From contig NZ_BLXY01000020.1 in the NCBI RefSeq assembly GCF_014193585.1, positions 1 through 41,011 of the forward strand: a stretch of 41,011 bases of DNA, in the 5' to 3' direction. A program made the position numbers and the translations under genes. Under the pieces are notes generated by a model that did not search any database, was not told the DNA's origin, and saw only the letters and a program-made list of their open reading frames with translations. Below are positions 1 to 6,671 of this stretch, one piece after another (the first letter of the stretch is position 1; every line of letters begins with the position of its first letter). Source of the stretch: Geomonas paludis. GTDB taxonomy: Bacteria > Desulfobacterota > Desulfuromonadia > Geobacterales > Geobacteraceae.

Positions 1-75
1 AAAATCCGATTCTAGTTTGAAACAACTGACTTGTTACATTTTGAAACTCGCAAATGCTGTTTCGTCTACTATTTA

Positions 76-90
76 GTTTTCAAAGACCAA
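76..90 (-). promoter_or_regulatory. boxA-like antitermination element of rRNA leader
   Basis: On the minus strand this reads TTGGTCTTTGAAAAC. It contains the TCTTTGA core typical of boxA (NusB/S10 binding) in rRNA leaders and 16S-23S spacers. It sits downstream of both leader promoters, as expected. Confidence 0.5.
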
Positions 91-115
91 GCCGCCGTGT
101 TGCGACAGACTCAGC

Positions 116-144
116 ACCCTACCTGAACCGCTGCCGCCCGTCAA
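116..144 (-). promoter_or_regulatory. rRNA operon promoter, proximal
   Basis: Minus strand -35 TTGACG (139-144), 17-bp spacer, -10 TAGGGT (116-121), then a GC-rich discriminator. Upstream, 145-175 is rich in A and T runs like an UP element. The poor -10 with a good -35 and UP element is common for growth-rate-regulated rRNA promoters. Confidence 0.5.
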
Positions 145-301
145 GGATTTTTTTCAAAAAACTTTTCGAGGCTTTTGCAGTGACCGGATCCGGGGATCGT
201 GCCCGAAAGGCTGCCAGCGCACCGCTAGGTGCTCCTGTGGCCCTTCTTCCTGCCGGTTCATCTATTCGGTTGCAAAGAACGTCGTTGCTGCGGAGTCCAG
301 C

Positions 302-330
302 TTTATAGCAAAGCGCATCCCGAGCGTCAA
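302..330 (-). promoter_or_regulatory. rRNA operon promoter, middle
   Basis: Minus strand -35 TTGACG (325-330), exactly 17-bp spacer, -10 TATAAA (302-307). The upstream 331-355 is AT-rich. Transcription would start near 295 and run left. Confidence 0.7.
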
Positions 331-511
331 CGAATTAATGAGTAAATTTCCTTAACGTTACTCAACCCCTCACAACGATTGACGGAAAATCCCGAAAAAA
401 CACCTACCACACAGACAGGAGTCGAAAGAAGACAATACGCCATTCAGTTGGGAGGAGGGAGCGGTGCGGGAAGTATCAAGTTGTCACAGGTGGATGGGGA
501 AACCAGGCTAA

Positions 512-540
512 ATGATAGCCGCCGGACAGCAGACTGTCAA
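512..540 (-). promoter_or_regulatory. rRNA operon promoter, distal
   Basis: Minus strand -35 TTGACA (535-540), 17-bp spacer, -10 TATCAT (512-517), close to consensus. The A/T run just upstream (541-550) can act as an UP element and is also the T-tract of the preceding gene's terminator. Nothing else identifiable lies between 331 and 511. Confidence 0.65.
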
Positions 541-542
541 AC

Positions 543-612
543 TTAAAAAAGCGTAACCTCAAGTGCCAGCGTCGAAAAACTCATACGCGAGGGCTGATTG
601 GGGTTACGCTTT
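543..612 (-). terminator. Possible terminator of the XRE-cupin gene
   Basis: Perfect 11-bp arms at 548-558 and 602-612 (AAAGCGTAACC and its complement), followed on the minus strand by a T run. The 43-base loop is long for an intrinsic terminator, so efficiency is uncertain. It lies 30 bases beyond the stop codon of the leftward regulator. Confidence 0.5.
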
Positions 613-641
613 CCTTTGTTCCTAAAGGGACAATCCGGGCC

Positions 642-1241
642 TTAGCTCTTGGTATAAAGAACTGCGACCGCACGGGCACGAACCTCGCCGACGGAGACAT
701 AGCCGTGCGGCTCGGAGGATTCATAGTATATGCTGTCACCGGGGTAGAGTCGCATGACCTCGTCGGCGTAGTGGAACTCCAGCTCGCCATCGAGCAGGTA
801 GAGAAACTCGACCCCCTCATGGCTGTAGAAAAGACTGGTGTCCCATTCGCGCTGCTCGAACTCGATCAGGAAGGGCTCCACCTTCTTCTGACGCATGCCC
901 GGCGCCAGGGGCTTGTACATATAGCCCTGCTGGACGGCGTCCTTGCCGGGACGGCGCTGGCTGCCCAGCGGGGACTGGTCGCCGCGGGTCAGCATGAACT
1001 TCTGCCGGTCGCCCGCCTCCTCGAAGAAGTAGTGGATGCCGACCTTGAGCCCCTTGGCGATCTTGAGCAGCGTGGCAATGGGCGGGGTGACCTGGTCGTT
1101 CTCGATCTGCGACAGAAGCGGCTTGGAAAGTCCGGTCATGTCGGCCAGGGCCTGGAGGGTGAGCCGTTGTTCCTGGCGCAGACCACGCACCTTCTCACCC
1201 AGCTTCATCTCTCTTATTTCCTGCTTGATCTTCTCTTGCAC
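642..1241 (-). CDS. XRE-family transcriptional regulator with cupin sensor domain
   Basis: A cytoplasmic DNA-binding regulator. After a short charged leader it has an XRE helix-turn-helix (LRQEQRLTLQALADMTGLSK, then LLSQIENDQVTPPIATLLKI) and a C-terminal cupin barrel (around EGVEFLYLLDGELEFHYADE and YYESSEPHGY), the fold used by many HTH-cupin regulators to sense a small ligand. A longer reading starts at the ATG at 1262, but that ATG overlaps the -10 box of the only good promoter. I therefore use the GTG at 1241; the ATG at 1208, preceded by AGGAAATAAGAGAG, is the alternative (188 aa). The ligand and targets are unknown. The promoter carries an inverted repeat that suggests autoregulation, and the Do protease gene is divergent. 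Confidence 0.85.
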   Translation of the reverse strand: MQEKIKQEIREMKLGEKVRGLRQEQRLTLQALADMTGLSKPLLSQIENDQVTPPIATLLKIAKGLKVGIHYFFEEAGDRQKFMLTRGDQSPLGSQRRPGKDAVQQGYMYKPLAPGMRQKKVEPFLIEFEQREWDTSLFYSHEGVEFLYLLDGELEFHYADEVMRLYPGDSIYYESSEPHGYVSVGEVRARAVAVLYTKS

Positions 1242-1261
1242 GCGGCACCCCCGTTTCTGCA

Positions 1262-1290
1262 TATATATTCAAATACCCATCAGCCGTCAA
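1262..1290 (-). promoter_or_regulatory. Promoter of the XRE-cupin gene
   Basis: Minus strand -35 TTGACG (1285-1290), 17-bp spacer, -10 TATATA (1262-1267). Transcription would begin near 1255, downstream of the ATG at 1262, which argues against that start codon. Confidence 0.7.
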
Positions 1291-1300
1291 GGGGTATTTG
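1270..1300. promoter_or_regulatory. Inverted-repeat operator over the XRE-cupin promoter
   Basis: Perfect 9-bp arms CAAATACCC (1270-1278) and GGGTATTTG (1292-1300) separated by 13 bases. The repeat spans the -35 box and spacer, so a bound dimer would block RNA polymerase. It lies 38 bases from the -35 of the divergent Do protease promoter. Confidence 0.55.
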
Positions 1301-1337
1301 CACAAGCGTGAGAGAGTTGCTGAATCTGGCGAAGGGG

Positions 1338-1366
1338 TTGACATCAATCCGGTTTTTGGCTACGCT
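1338..1366 (+). promoter_or_regulatory. Promoter of the Do protease gene
   Basis: -35 TTGACA (1338-1343), 17-bp spacer, -10 TACGCT (1361-1366), 40 bases before the start codon. Confidence 0.6.
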
Positions 1367-1406
1367 TTTTCCTCCCTGCTAAGCCTTTCATTTAAAGGAG
1401 CGACAA

Positions 1407-2840
1407 ATGAAAAGCGTCCGACTGCTCGTTGTCTTCCTGATCCTTTCCTCAATCCTTTCTTCCTGCAAAAAGAAAGAAGGCGCTCTGCTCTATGAATCGG
1501 ACCGTAAAGAATCTGTACCAGCTCCGGTCCAGGAAGTTCCCAAAGACATACTTAACACGCAGCAAGCCTTCACAAGCCTGGTGAAGAAGGTCACTCCTTC
1601 AGTAGTAAACATATCCACCATCGGCAAGAAGAAACTGGTGCGCCCGTTCTTCGAGGGATCCCCCTTCTTCGAAGACTTCTTTGGGGACATGGGACGCCCG
1701 CAGTACCGCAGGGAAAGCAGCCTCGGCTCCGGCTTCATCCTGAACAAGGAAGGGTATATCGTCACCAACGACCACGTGGTCAGGGACGCGGAGACGATCC
1801 AGGTCAAGCTTTCCAACGAAAGCGTCTATACCGGGAAGGTGATCGGTTCCGACCCGAAGACCGACATCGCCGTCATCAAGATCAACGCCAAGGAACCGCT
1901 GCCGGCGGCGGTCCTGGGTGATTCCACCAAGCTGCAGGTGGGACAGTGGGCGGTCGCCATCGGCAACCCCTTCGGCCTGGACCGCACCGTTACCGTCGGC
2001 GTCATTTCCGCCACCGGCAGGTCCAACATGGGCATCGAGACCTACGAGGACTTCATCCAGACCGACGCCTCCATCAACCCCGGCAACTCCGGCGGCCCCC
2101 TGCTCAACATCTACGGCGAGGTTATCGGCATCAACACCGCCATCGTCGCCGCCGGACAGGGGATCGGTTTCGCCATCCCGGTCAACATGGCCAAGCAGGT
2201 GGTCACCCAGCTGATCACCAAGGGGAACGTAAGCCGCGGCTGGCTCGGCGTCTCGATCCAGTCGGTCACCGAGGAGATGGCGAAGTCGTTCGGGCTTCCC
2301 AAGGCCGGCGGCGCCCTGGTCAACGACGTGGTCCCCGGCGGCCCGGCCGCCAAGGCCGGCATCATGCAAGGTGACATCATCACCGGCTTCAACGGCGAGA
2401 ACGTGAAGGACGTGCGGCAACTGCAGCGCCTGGTCGGCGAGACCCCCATCGGCAGGAAGGTCGACATCACCCTGTACCGCGACGGCAAGGAGATCAAGGC
2501 GTCCGTCACCACGGCCCCGGCGGACAACGCCCCGGCGCAGTCGCAGATGCAACGACCGGAGCGCGAGGCGGGGCTGCTCGGGCTCTCCGTAGAGGAGGTC
2601 GGTCCGGAGATGCGCCGGCGCGGCATCACCGGCGTCGTGGTGAGCGATCTCGAGCCGGGGGGGGTCGCTGAGGAGAGCGGCATCCAGCGCGGCGACGTCA
2701 TCGTTTCGGTGAACCAGAAGAAGGTGCGTAACCTCGCGGAGTACCAAAAGGCGATGAAGGACGCCGACACCAGGGGCGCGGTGGCGCTCCTGGTGAGGCG
2801 CGGAAACGCCAGCATCTATTTCGCCTTAAAATTAAGATAG
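1407..2840 (+). CDS. degP: Do/DegP-like periplasmic serine protease, lipoprotein form
   Basis: HtrA-family serine endoprotease for envelope protein quality control. The N-terminus is a lipoprotein signal (hydrophobic segment, then LSSC with Cys20), so the enzyme is probably membrane-tethered. The trypsin-like domain has the triad His123 (TNDHVV), Asp153 (KTDIAV) and Ser228 (GNSGGPL). Two PDZ domains follow, at about 277-365 and 380-475, as in DegP/DegQ. Length 477 aa is normal. The start has AAAGGAG seven bases upstream and its own promoter. It is divergent from the XRE-cupin regulator, which may control it (inference). Which Do paralogue it matches is unresolved. Confidence 0.95.
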   Translation: MKSVRLLVVFLILSSILSSCKKKEGALLYESDRKESVPAPVQEVPKDILNTQQAFTSLVKKVTPSVVNISTIGKKKLVRPFFEGSPFFEDFFGDMGRPQYRRESSLGSGFILNKEGYIVTNDHVVRDAETIQVKLSNESVYTGKVIGSDPKTDIAVIKINAKEPLPAAVLGDSTKLQVGQWAVAIGNPFGLDRTVTVGVISATGRSNMGIETYEDFIQTDASINPGNSGGPLLNIYGEVIGINTAIVAAGQGIGFAIPVNMAKQVVTQLITKGNVSRGWLGVSIQSVTEEMAKSFGLPKAGGALVNDVVPGGPAAKAGIMQGDIITGFNGENVKDVRQLQRLVGETPIGRKVDITLYRDGKEIKASVTTAPADNAPAQSQMQRPEREAGLLGLSVEEVGPEMRRRGITGVVVSDLEPGGVAEESGIQRGDVIVSVNQKKVRNLAEYQKAMKDADTRGAVALLVRRGNASIYFALKLR

Positions 2841-2899
2841 AATCTTGCTGCAAAACTGCGTATAGTGTGCCCTGATATTTGACCGCCAGGGAGATTTCG

Positions 2900-3163
2900 A
2901 TGAGTCTCATAGAAAACCAGGATCAGGCCAGAAGGCTGGCCAGGGCCATCGTATCGGACGTAGCCCTTTACAACCGCGAGAAGGTCGAGCAGGGGATCAA
3001 GGAAGACAACATCTTCGAGCTCCTCAACGAGCAACTGGCAGAAGGACGGGAACACTTCCAGTCCCGGGTGAGCAAAGAGCTGGCGGAATCCAACATCTTC
3101 GACATCGCGGTGGTCGACGTACTGATCAAGCGGGCCGGGAAGATCGAATCCAATATCTGGTAG
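2900..3163 (+). CDS. Conserved-looking 87-aa protein of unknown function
   Basis: Small soluble protein, charged and mostly helical by composition, with no signal peptide or membrane segment. The ATG at 2900 is chosen because GGGAG lies eight bases upstream; a longer frame from 2879 lacks this. It reads as a compact alpha-helical unit ending in VVDVLIKRAGKIESNIW. It lies 59 bases after the Do protease gene and is followed by a strong terminator, so the two may form one transcript. I recall similar small proteins in Geobacter relatives but cannot name a function. Confidence 0.75.
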   Translation: MSLIENQDQARRLARAIVSDVALYNREKVEQGIKEDNIFELLNEQLAEGREHFQSRVSKELAESNIFDIAVVDVLIKRAGKIESNIW

Positions 3164-3191
3164 GCAGTACAACTTCAACACTGACAGGTCC

Positions 3192-3231
3192 CGGGCGCGC
3201 TTCCATTCAGAAACGCGCCCGCGCTTTTTTT
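3192..3231 (+). terminator. Rho-independent terminator
   Basis: Arms CGGGCGCG (3192-3199) and CGCGCCCG (3214-3221) with a 14-base loop, followed shortly by a run of seven T. It closes the Do protease/87-aa unit before rluD. Confidence 0.8.
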
Positions 3232-3266
3232 ACGGGAGTCACTCTCCCAGGAGAAACCAAGTAAAG

Positions 3267-4226
3267 ATGGAACCAATTGAACTCACCTTCCCCTGCGACG
3301 CCGACCCCGAGCGGCTGGACAGCTTCATCGCCCGCAGCGTCCCCGAAATCACCCGTTCCGCCGCACTGAGGCTCATCGAAACCGGACAGGCCACGGTGAA
3401 CGGCCAGCAGCAAAAGCCGTCCCTCAAGCTCAAGGGTGGCGAAGCGGTAACGGTGACCATCCCGCCGCCGGCGCCGGCCCAACCGCAGCCGGAGGAGATC
3501 CCGCTCGAGATCCTCTACGAAGACAGCGACGTCGTGGTGGTGAACAAGGGTGCGGGCATGGTGGTGCACCCCGGCGCGGGCAACGCCGAGGGGACCCTGG
3601 TGAACGCGCTCCTCGCCCACTGCAAGGACCTCTCCGGGATCGGGGGGGAGCTCAGGCCGGGCATCGTGCACCGCATCGACAAGGACACCTCGGGAACCCT
3701 GGTGATCGCCAAGAGCGACCGGGCCCACAACGGCCTCGCCGAGCAGTTCAAGGTGCACTCCATCAAGCGGATCTACCTCGCGCTGGTGTACGGCAGCCCC
3801 AAGGAGGACCGGGGACGCATCGAGTCCGTGATCGGACGCCACCCGGTGGAGCGCAAGAAGATGTCGGGCAAGGCGCGGCACGGCAAGAACGCCATCACCC
3901 ACTGGCGTGTCGAGGCGCGCTACCCGGGCATCTCCCTGGTGCGCCTGAAGCTGGAGACGGGGCGCACGCACCAGATCAGGGTGCACCTCTCCGAGGCGGG
4001 ACACCCGCTGTTGGCGGACGAGGTGTACGGCGGCGGTAGCCGGCTGGCCCAGTTGAAGGACCCGGTCCTCAAGCAGATGGTCAAGACCATGGGGCGCCAG
4101 GCGCTGCACGCCAAGACCCTCGGCTTCCTGCACCCGGTCAGCGGCGAGTACCTGGAGTTCGACACGGAGCTGCCGCCCGACATGGCCGGCATCATCGCCT
4201 ACCTGGAAGAGAAAAACAGGGACTAG
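3267..4226 (+). CDS. rluD: RluA/RluD-family 23S rRNA pseudouridine synthase
   Basis: Converts specific uridines of large-subunit rRNA to pseudouridine. Residues 1-75 form an S4-type RNA-binding domain (ERLDSFIARSVPEITRSAAL, ATVNG). The catalytic domain has the family motif HRIDKDTSG with catalytic Asp138, and later GRTHQIRVHL and HPLLADEVYGG. Length 319 aa is typical of RluD. It is followed 32 bases later by pgeF, the usual rluD-pgeF (yfiH) pairing, which supports RluD over RluC/RluA. The ribosome site is weak (GGAG about 13 bases upstream). Confidence 0.93.
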   Translation: MEPIELTFPCDADPERLDSFIARSVPEITRSAALRLIETGQATVNGQQQKPSLKLKGGEAVTVTIPPPAPAQPQPEEIPLEILYEDSDVVVVNKGAGMVVHPGAGNAEGTLVNALLAHCKDLSGIGGELRPGIVHRIDKDTSGTLVIAKSDRAHNGLAEQFKVHSIKRIYLALVYGSPKEDRGRIESVIGRHPVERKKMSGKARHGKNAITHWRVEARYPGISLVRLKLETGRTHQIRVHLSEAGHPLLADEVYGGGSRLAQLKDPVLKQMVKTMGRQALHAKTLGFLHPVSGEYLEFDTELPPDMAGIIAYLEEKNRD

Positions 4227-4258
4227 GAAATAGTTAATACATAGAAGAGGTGTCATAC

Positions 4259-5056
4259 ATGGAAATGCAGAAAGCAGGAAAGATCCAGTACCTGAAGCCG
4301 CGGCTCGCCGCTGGCGCCGTCGCCGGCTTCACCACGCGCCACGAAGGGGTATCGCGTCCCCCGTACAACTCGCTGAACCTGGGGAGCAACACCCTGGACT
4401 CCTCGCACAACGTGGAGGGGAACCGCAGCCTGCTCGCCCGCAGCCTGGGCGCGACCCTGGACCGCTTCCTCACCGTGAGCCAGGTGCACGGCACCGACCT
4501 CCTGGTGATCGATGCGCCCAACCCGGAACTGTCCCACTTCCTGAAGCTCGAGTGCGACGGCATCGTCACCAACCAACCCGGCATCATGATCGCCGTCTGC
4601 GTCGCCGACTGCGTACCGGTCCTGCTGCACGATCCGGTGCAGAAGGTGGTGGCCGCGCTGCACGCCGGGTGGCAGGGGACCGCGGGCAACATCGCCGCCA
4701 AGGGCGTCGAGGCACTGGTAAACCTGTTCGGCTGCGCCAAGAAGGACATCCGCGCCGCGATCGGCCCCCACATCGGCGCCTGCTGCTACGAGGTGGACGC
4801 CCCGGTGCGTGACGCCTTCAAGCAGGCCGGCATGGCCTGGGACCTCTGCGCCACAGCGCAGGGGGAAGGAAAGTGGATGCTCGACCTGGGCAAGGCCAAC
4901 CGCCAACTGCTTCTGGACGCCGGCCTTGCCGCCGACCAGGTACAGGTCAGCGAGCACTGCGTCAGCTGCAACCAGGAGTTGTTCTTCTCCTACCGCCGCG
5001 ACGAAGGCGACACCGGCAGACAGGTGGGCTTCATCATGCTGGAAGGTGAGCAATAA
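4259..5056 (+). CDS. pgeF: PgeF/YfiH multicopper-oxidase-like purine nucleoside phosphorylase / peptidoglycan editing factor
   Basis: Laccase-domain (DUF152) protein. Members act as zinc-dependent purine nucleoside phosphorylases/adenosine deaminases, and in E. coli YfiH prevents misincorporation in peptidoglycan precursors. Zinc ligands are visible as VHGTD, CVADCVPVLL and HAGWQGT. I use the ATG at 4259 because GAAGAGG lies eight bases upstream; a GTG at 4250 would add three residues but overlap that site. Probably co-transcribed with rluD. Confidence 0.92.
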   Translation: MEMQKAGKIQYLKPRLAAGAVAGFTTRHEGVSRPPYNSLNLGSNTLDSSHNVEGNRSLLARSLGATLDRFLTVSQVHGTDLLVIDAPNPELSHFLKLECDGIVTNQPGIMIAVCVADCVPVLLHDPVQKVVAALHAGWQGTAGNIAAKGVEALVNLFGCAKKDIRAAIGPHIGACCYEVDAPVRDAFKQAGMAWDLCATAQGEGKWMLDLGKANRQLLLDAGLAADQVQVSEHCVSCNQELFFSYRRDEGDTGRQVGFIMLEGEQ

Positions 5057-5129
5057 GCTGTAGCGCTCCGGCTAAGCTTCTGATATAAGACGGCGGAGAG
5101 TTAGAATCCTTTACAGGAGGCGTCATCAG

Positions 5130-6173
5130 ATGAGGATCTTGTTCAGACTTGCCCTGCTCATGGTGGTCACCGGAGCGCTGTTCGGCTGCGCCCACAACTA
5201 CTACAGCATCCCCCAGGAAACCCTGGAGAAGAAGGTACGCACCGTCGGCGTGGCGCCGTTCTTCACCGATGCCGACAGCGACATCAGGCACCCCGAGAAA
5301 GCCGCCATCCTTTCCATCGTGCGCGGCTACAACCTCAGGAACGAGAAGGAACTGGTGGCGCGGATCAGGAGTACCGGCATCTTCTACGCGGTGCGCCCGG
5401 TGACGGCAGACCCGGACCGGCTCTTCAGCAGCCTGGTCTGGAACCGCGAGAAACGCGACGACGCCCGCATCATCTACAACAAGTACTTCTTCAAGAAGGA
5501 CGACCTGAAACAGCTCATGACCGAGAACGGCCTGGACGCGGTCCTCTTCGTCACCGTGAGCGGCCTCACCAAACCGGGCAAGGTCTATTCGAGCAACTTC
5601 CTCTCCTACCTGGAGACGGACTACAACTACCTCTCCATGTCCGCCGTCATGCTGGACCGCGAGGGGACCACCATCTGGGAGTACCCGAACTTCCGCCGCG
5701 ACGTCCCCTCCTACCCGATGTTCTTCTCGCTGCAGTACCCGGACTTCGACGAGGCGGCGGCGAACCTGACCGAGAAGGTCGACGTGAAGTTCAAGACGGT
5801 GGCGGGGGTCAACGCCGCCTTCGCCAAGAGCGAACCTTCCACGGTCCCCAACGGGCCCGAGGTTTCCACCCTGTACGTGAAGCAGTTCGACGAGATGCTC
5901 GCGCTGATGAAGACCTACAAGCCGCTCTTCGCCAAGGAGAAAGAAAAGGAGCCCCAGCCCGCTCCGGCCTCGGCCCCGGTCTACTACACACCGCCTGCGG
6001 CGCCGGCAGCGCCGGCACCTGCTGCACCTGCACCGGCAACGCCCCAGGCTGCGGCCCCGGCGCCCCAGCCCGCAGCGGCAGCGCCCCCGGCCCCGGCGAC
6101 GACAACGGCTCCGGCGGGTCCGGCTCCCATCACCTCGGTGGACATCGTCCCGGAACAGCCGGCCGCAAAGTAG
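5130..6173 (+). CDS. Lipoprotein of unknown function with Pro/Ala-rich C-terminal tail
   Basis: Signal peptide with lipobox LFGC (Cys20), so anchored in a membrane, most likely facing the periplasm. Residues 21-265 look globular, with many Tyr/Phe and an ordered alternation of strands and helices; I recognise no named domain. Residues ~267-347 are low-complexity, dominated by PAP/APA repeats after a KEKEKEP stretch. This resembles flexible wall-spanning linkers in envelope lipoproteins (inference). A perfect AGGAGG lies eight bases before the ATG, and TGATATAAG at about 5081 could be an extended -10. No terminator is obvious; a repeat element follows. Confidence 0.8.
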   Translation: MRILFRLALLMVVTGALFGCAHNYYSIPQETLEKKVRTVGVAPFFTDADSDIRHPEKAAILSIVRGYNLRNEKELVARIRSTGIFYAVRPVTADPDRLFSSLVWNREKRDDARIIYNKYFFKKDDLKQLMTENGLDAVLFVTVSGLTKPGKVYSSNFLSYLETDYNYLSMSAVMLDREGTTIWEYPNFRRDVPSYPMFFSLQYPDFDEAAANLTEKVDVKFKTVAGVNAAFAKSEPSTVPNGPEVSTLYVKQFDEMLALMKTYKPLFAKEKEKEPQPAPASAPVYYTPPAAPAAPAPAAPAPATPQAAAPAPQPAAAAPPAPATTTAPAGPAPITSVDIVPEQPAAK

Positions 6174-6277
6174 TAGCGGCAGCCTCCGCCACCTAGCCCA
6201 CTCCCGCAAGGGGGGGGGACCTCCGGCAGCGTCCGCAAGGCCACAAAGAAACATAACTAGCGAGAGGCTTCCGCTAA

Positions 6278-6393
6278 TCCCCTCTCCCTCCGGGAGAGGG
6301 TGCCCAAAGGGCGGGTGAGGGAGTTGCCACGAAGCGGGATCATTGCCTATTGCAGCGCCCTCACCCCAGCCCTCTCCCGGAGGGAGAGGGGGA
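6278..6393. repeat. CCCTCTCC-type inverted repeat element, copy 1
   Basis: Arms at 6278-6321 and 6358-6393 are near-complementary and each contains a smaller palindrome (CCCTCTCCCTCCGGGAGAGG). Related pairs occur at 32126-32241 and 38212-38326. The gene-free stretch 6174-6503 holds this element and the terminator at 6429-6470, and nothing else I can name. Confidence 0.8.
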
Positions 6394-6428
6394 TGGGCAT
6401 CTTGGCGGTAGATCATCGCTAGCCAGGC

Positions 6429-6470
6429 AAAAAAAAGGCGGCGCACGAGATCAACTCTCGGCGCCGCCTT
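6429..6470 (-). terminator. Terminator of the glgA operon
   Basis: Perfect 10-bp arms AAGGCGGCGC (6435-6444) and GCGCCGCCTT (6461-6470), followed on the minus strand by about nine T. Textbook intrinsic terminator 34 bases after the 54-aa gene. Confidence 0.88.
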
Positions 6471-6503
6471 CTTTATTCCGCTTCCGCAACCGCACGGCCT
6501 TGA

Positions 6504-6668
6504 TTACAATTCCTCGAAGTCCTCAGGATCCTCCGGGGTCTCCTCCTCGCCGTCCACCTCATCCTCGTCGTCGTAATCCTCCTCGACCACGCGCTTCAGA
6601 AATTCCTTGTTGCTTTCGATGAGCCTCCGGATCTCACCGGCCAGTTCGTCGAGATCTTCGTGTTCCAC
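6504..6668 (-). CDS. Small acidic protein (54 aa) downstream of glgA
   Basis: Short gene that a 60-residue cutoff would miss. A GTG start at 6668 has GGAGG eight bases upstream; the GGAGG lies inside the last codons of glgA, and the gap between glgA stop and this start is three bases. The protein reads MEHEDLDELAGEIRRLIESN, then KEFLKRVVEEDYDDED, and ends in a Glu/Asp-rich tail closing DFEEL. The N-terminal half looks like one amphipathic helix; the C-terminal half is intrinsically acidic. Strong ribosome site, tight coupling and a terminator right after it support a real gene. Function unknown; a partner or regulator of glycogen synthase is only a guess. Confidence 0.72.
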   Translation of the reverse strand: MEHEDLDELAGEIRRLIESNKEFLKRVVEEDYDDEDEVDGEEETPEDPEDFEEL

Positions 6669-6671
6669 AGC

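Larger units (their letters stand above)
1..295 (-). other. Probable 5' leader of an rRNA operon (operon lies left of window)
   Basis: No convincing protein gene lies here. Read leftward, the segment begins just after a good promoter, contains a second promoter and a boxA-like antitermination element, and ends in sequence of the kind found just before 16S rRNA genes. The 16S gene itself would begin beyond position 1, so its presence is inferred. A small rightward open frame at 54-308 has no ribosome site and is arginine/serine-rich, so it is not called. Confidence 0.6.

Noticed and set aside
54..308. 84-codon plus-strand frame in the rRNA leader region
   Set aside because: No ribosome site, Arg/Ser-rich, and the strand opposite carries rRNA promoters.
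1599..2747. A 382-codon minus-strand frame opposite the Do protease
   Set aside because: Composition (Asp/Gly/Leu/Val/His) is that of an antisense shadow; the plus strand has a complete catalytic triad and PDZ domains.
3192..3231. Palindrome as a regulator site for rluD
   Set aside because: A GC stem followed at once by a T run on the plus strand is better explained as a terminator.
5034..6446. A 470-codon minus-strand frame over pgeF and the Pro/Ala lipoprotein
   Set aside because: Arg/Gly/Cys-rich low-complexity translation antisense to well supported genes; it even runs through the CCCTCTCC repeat.
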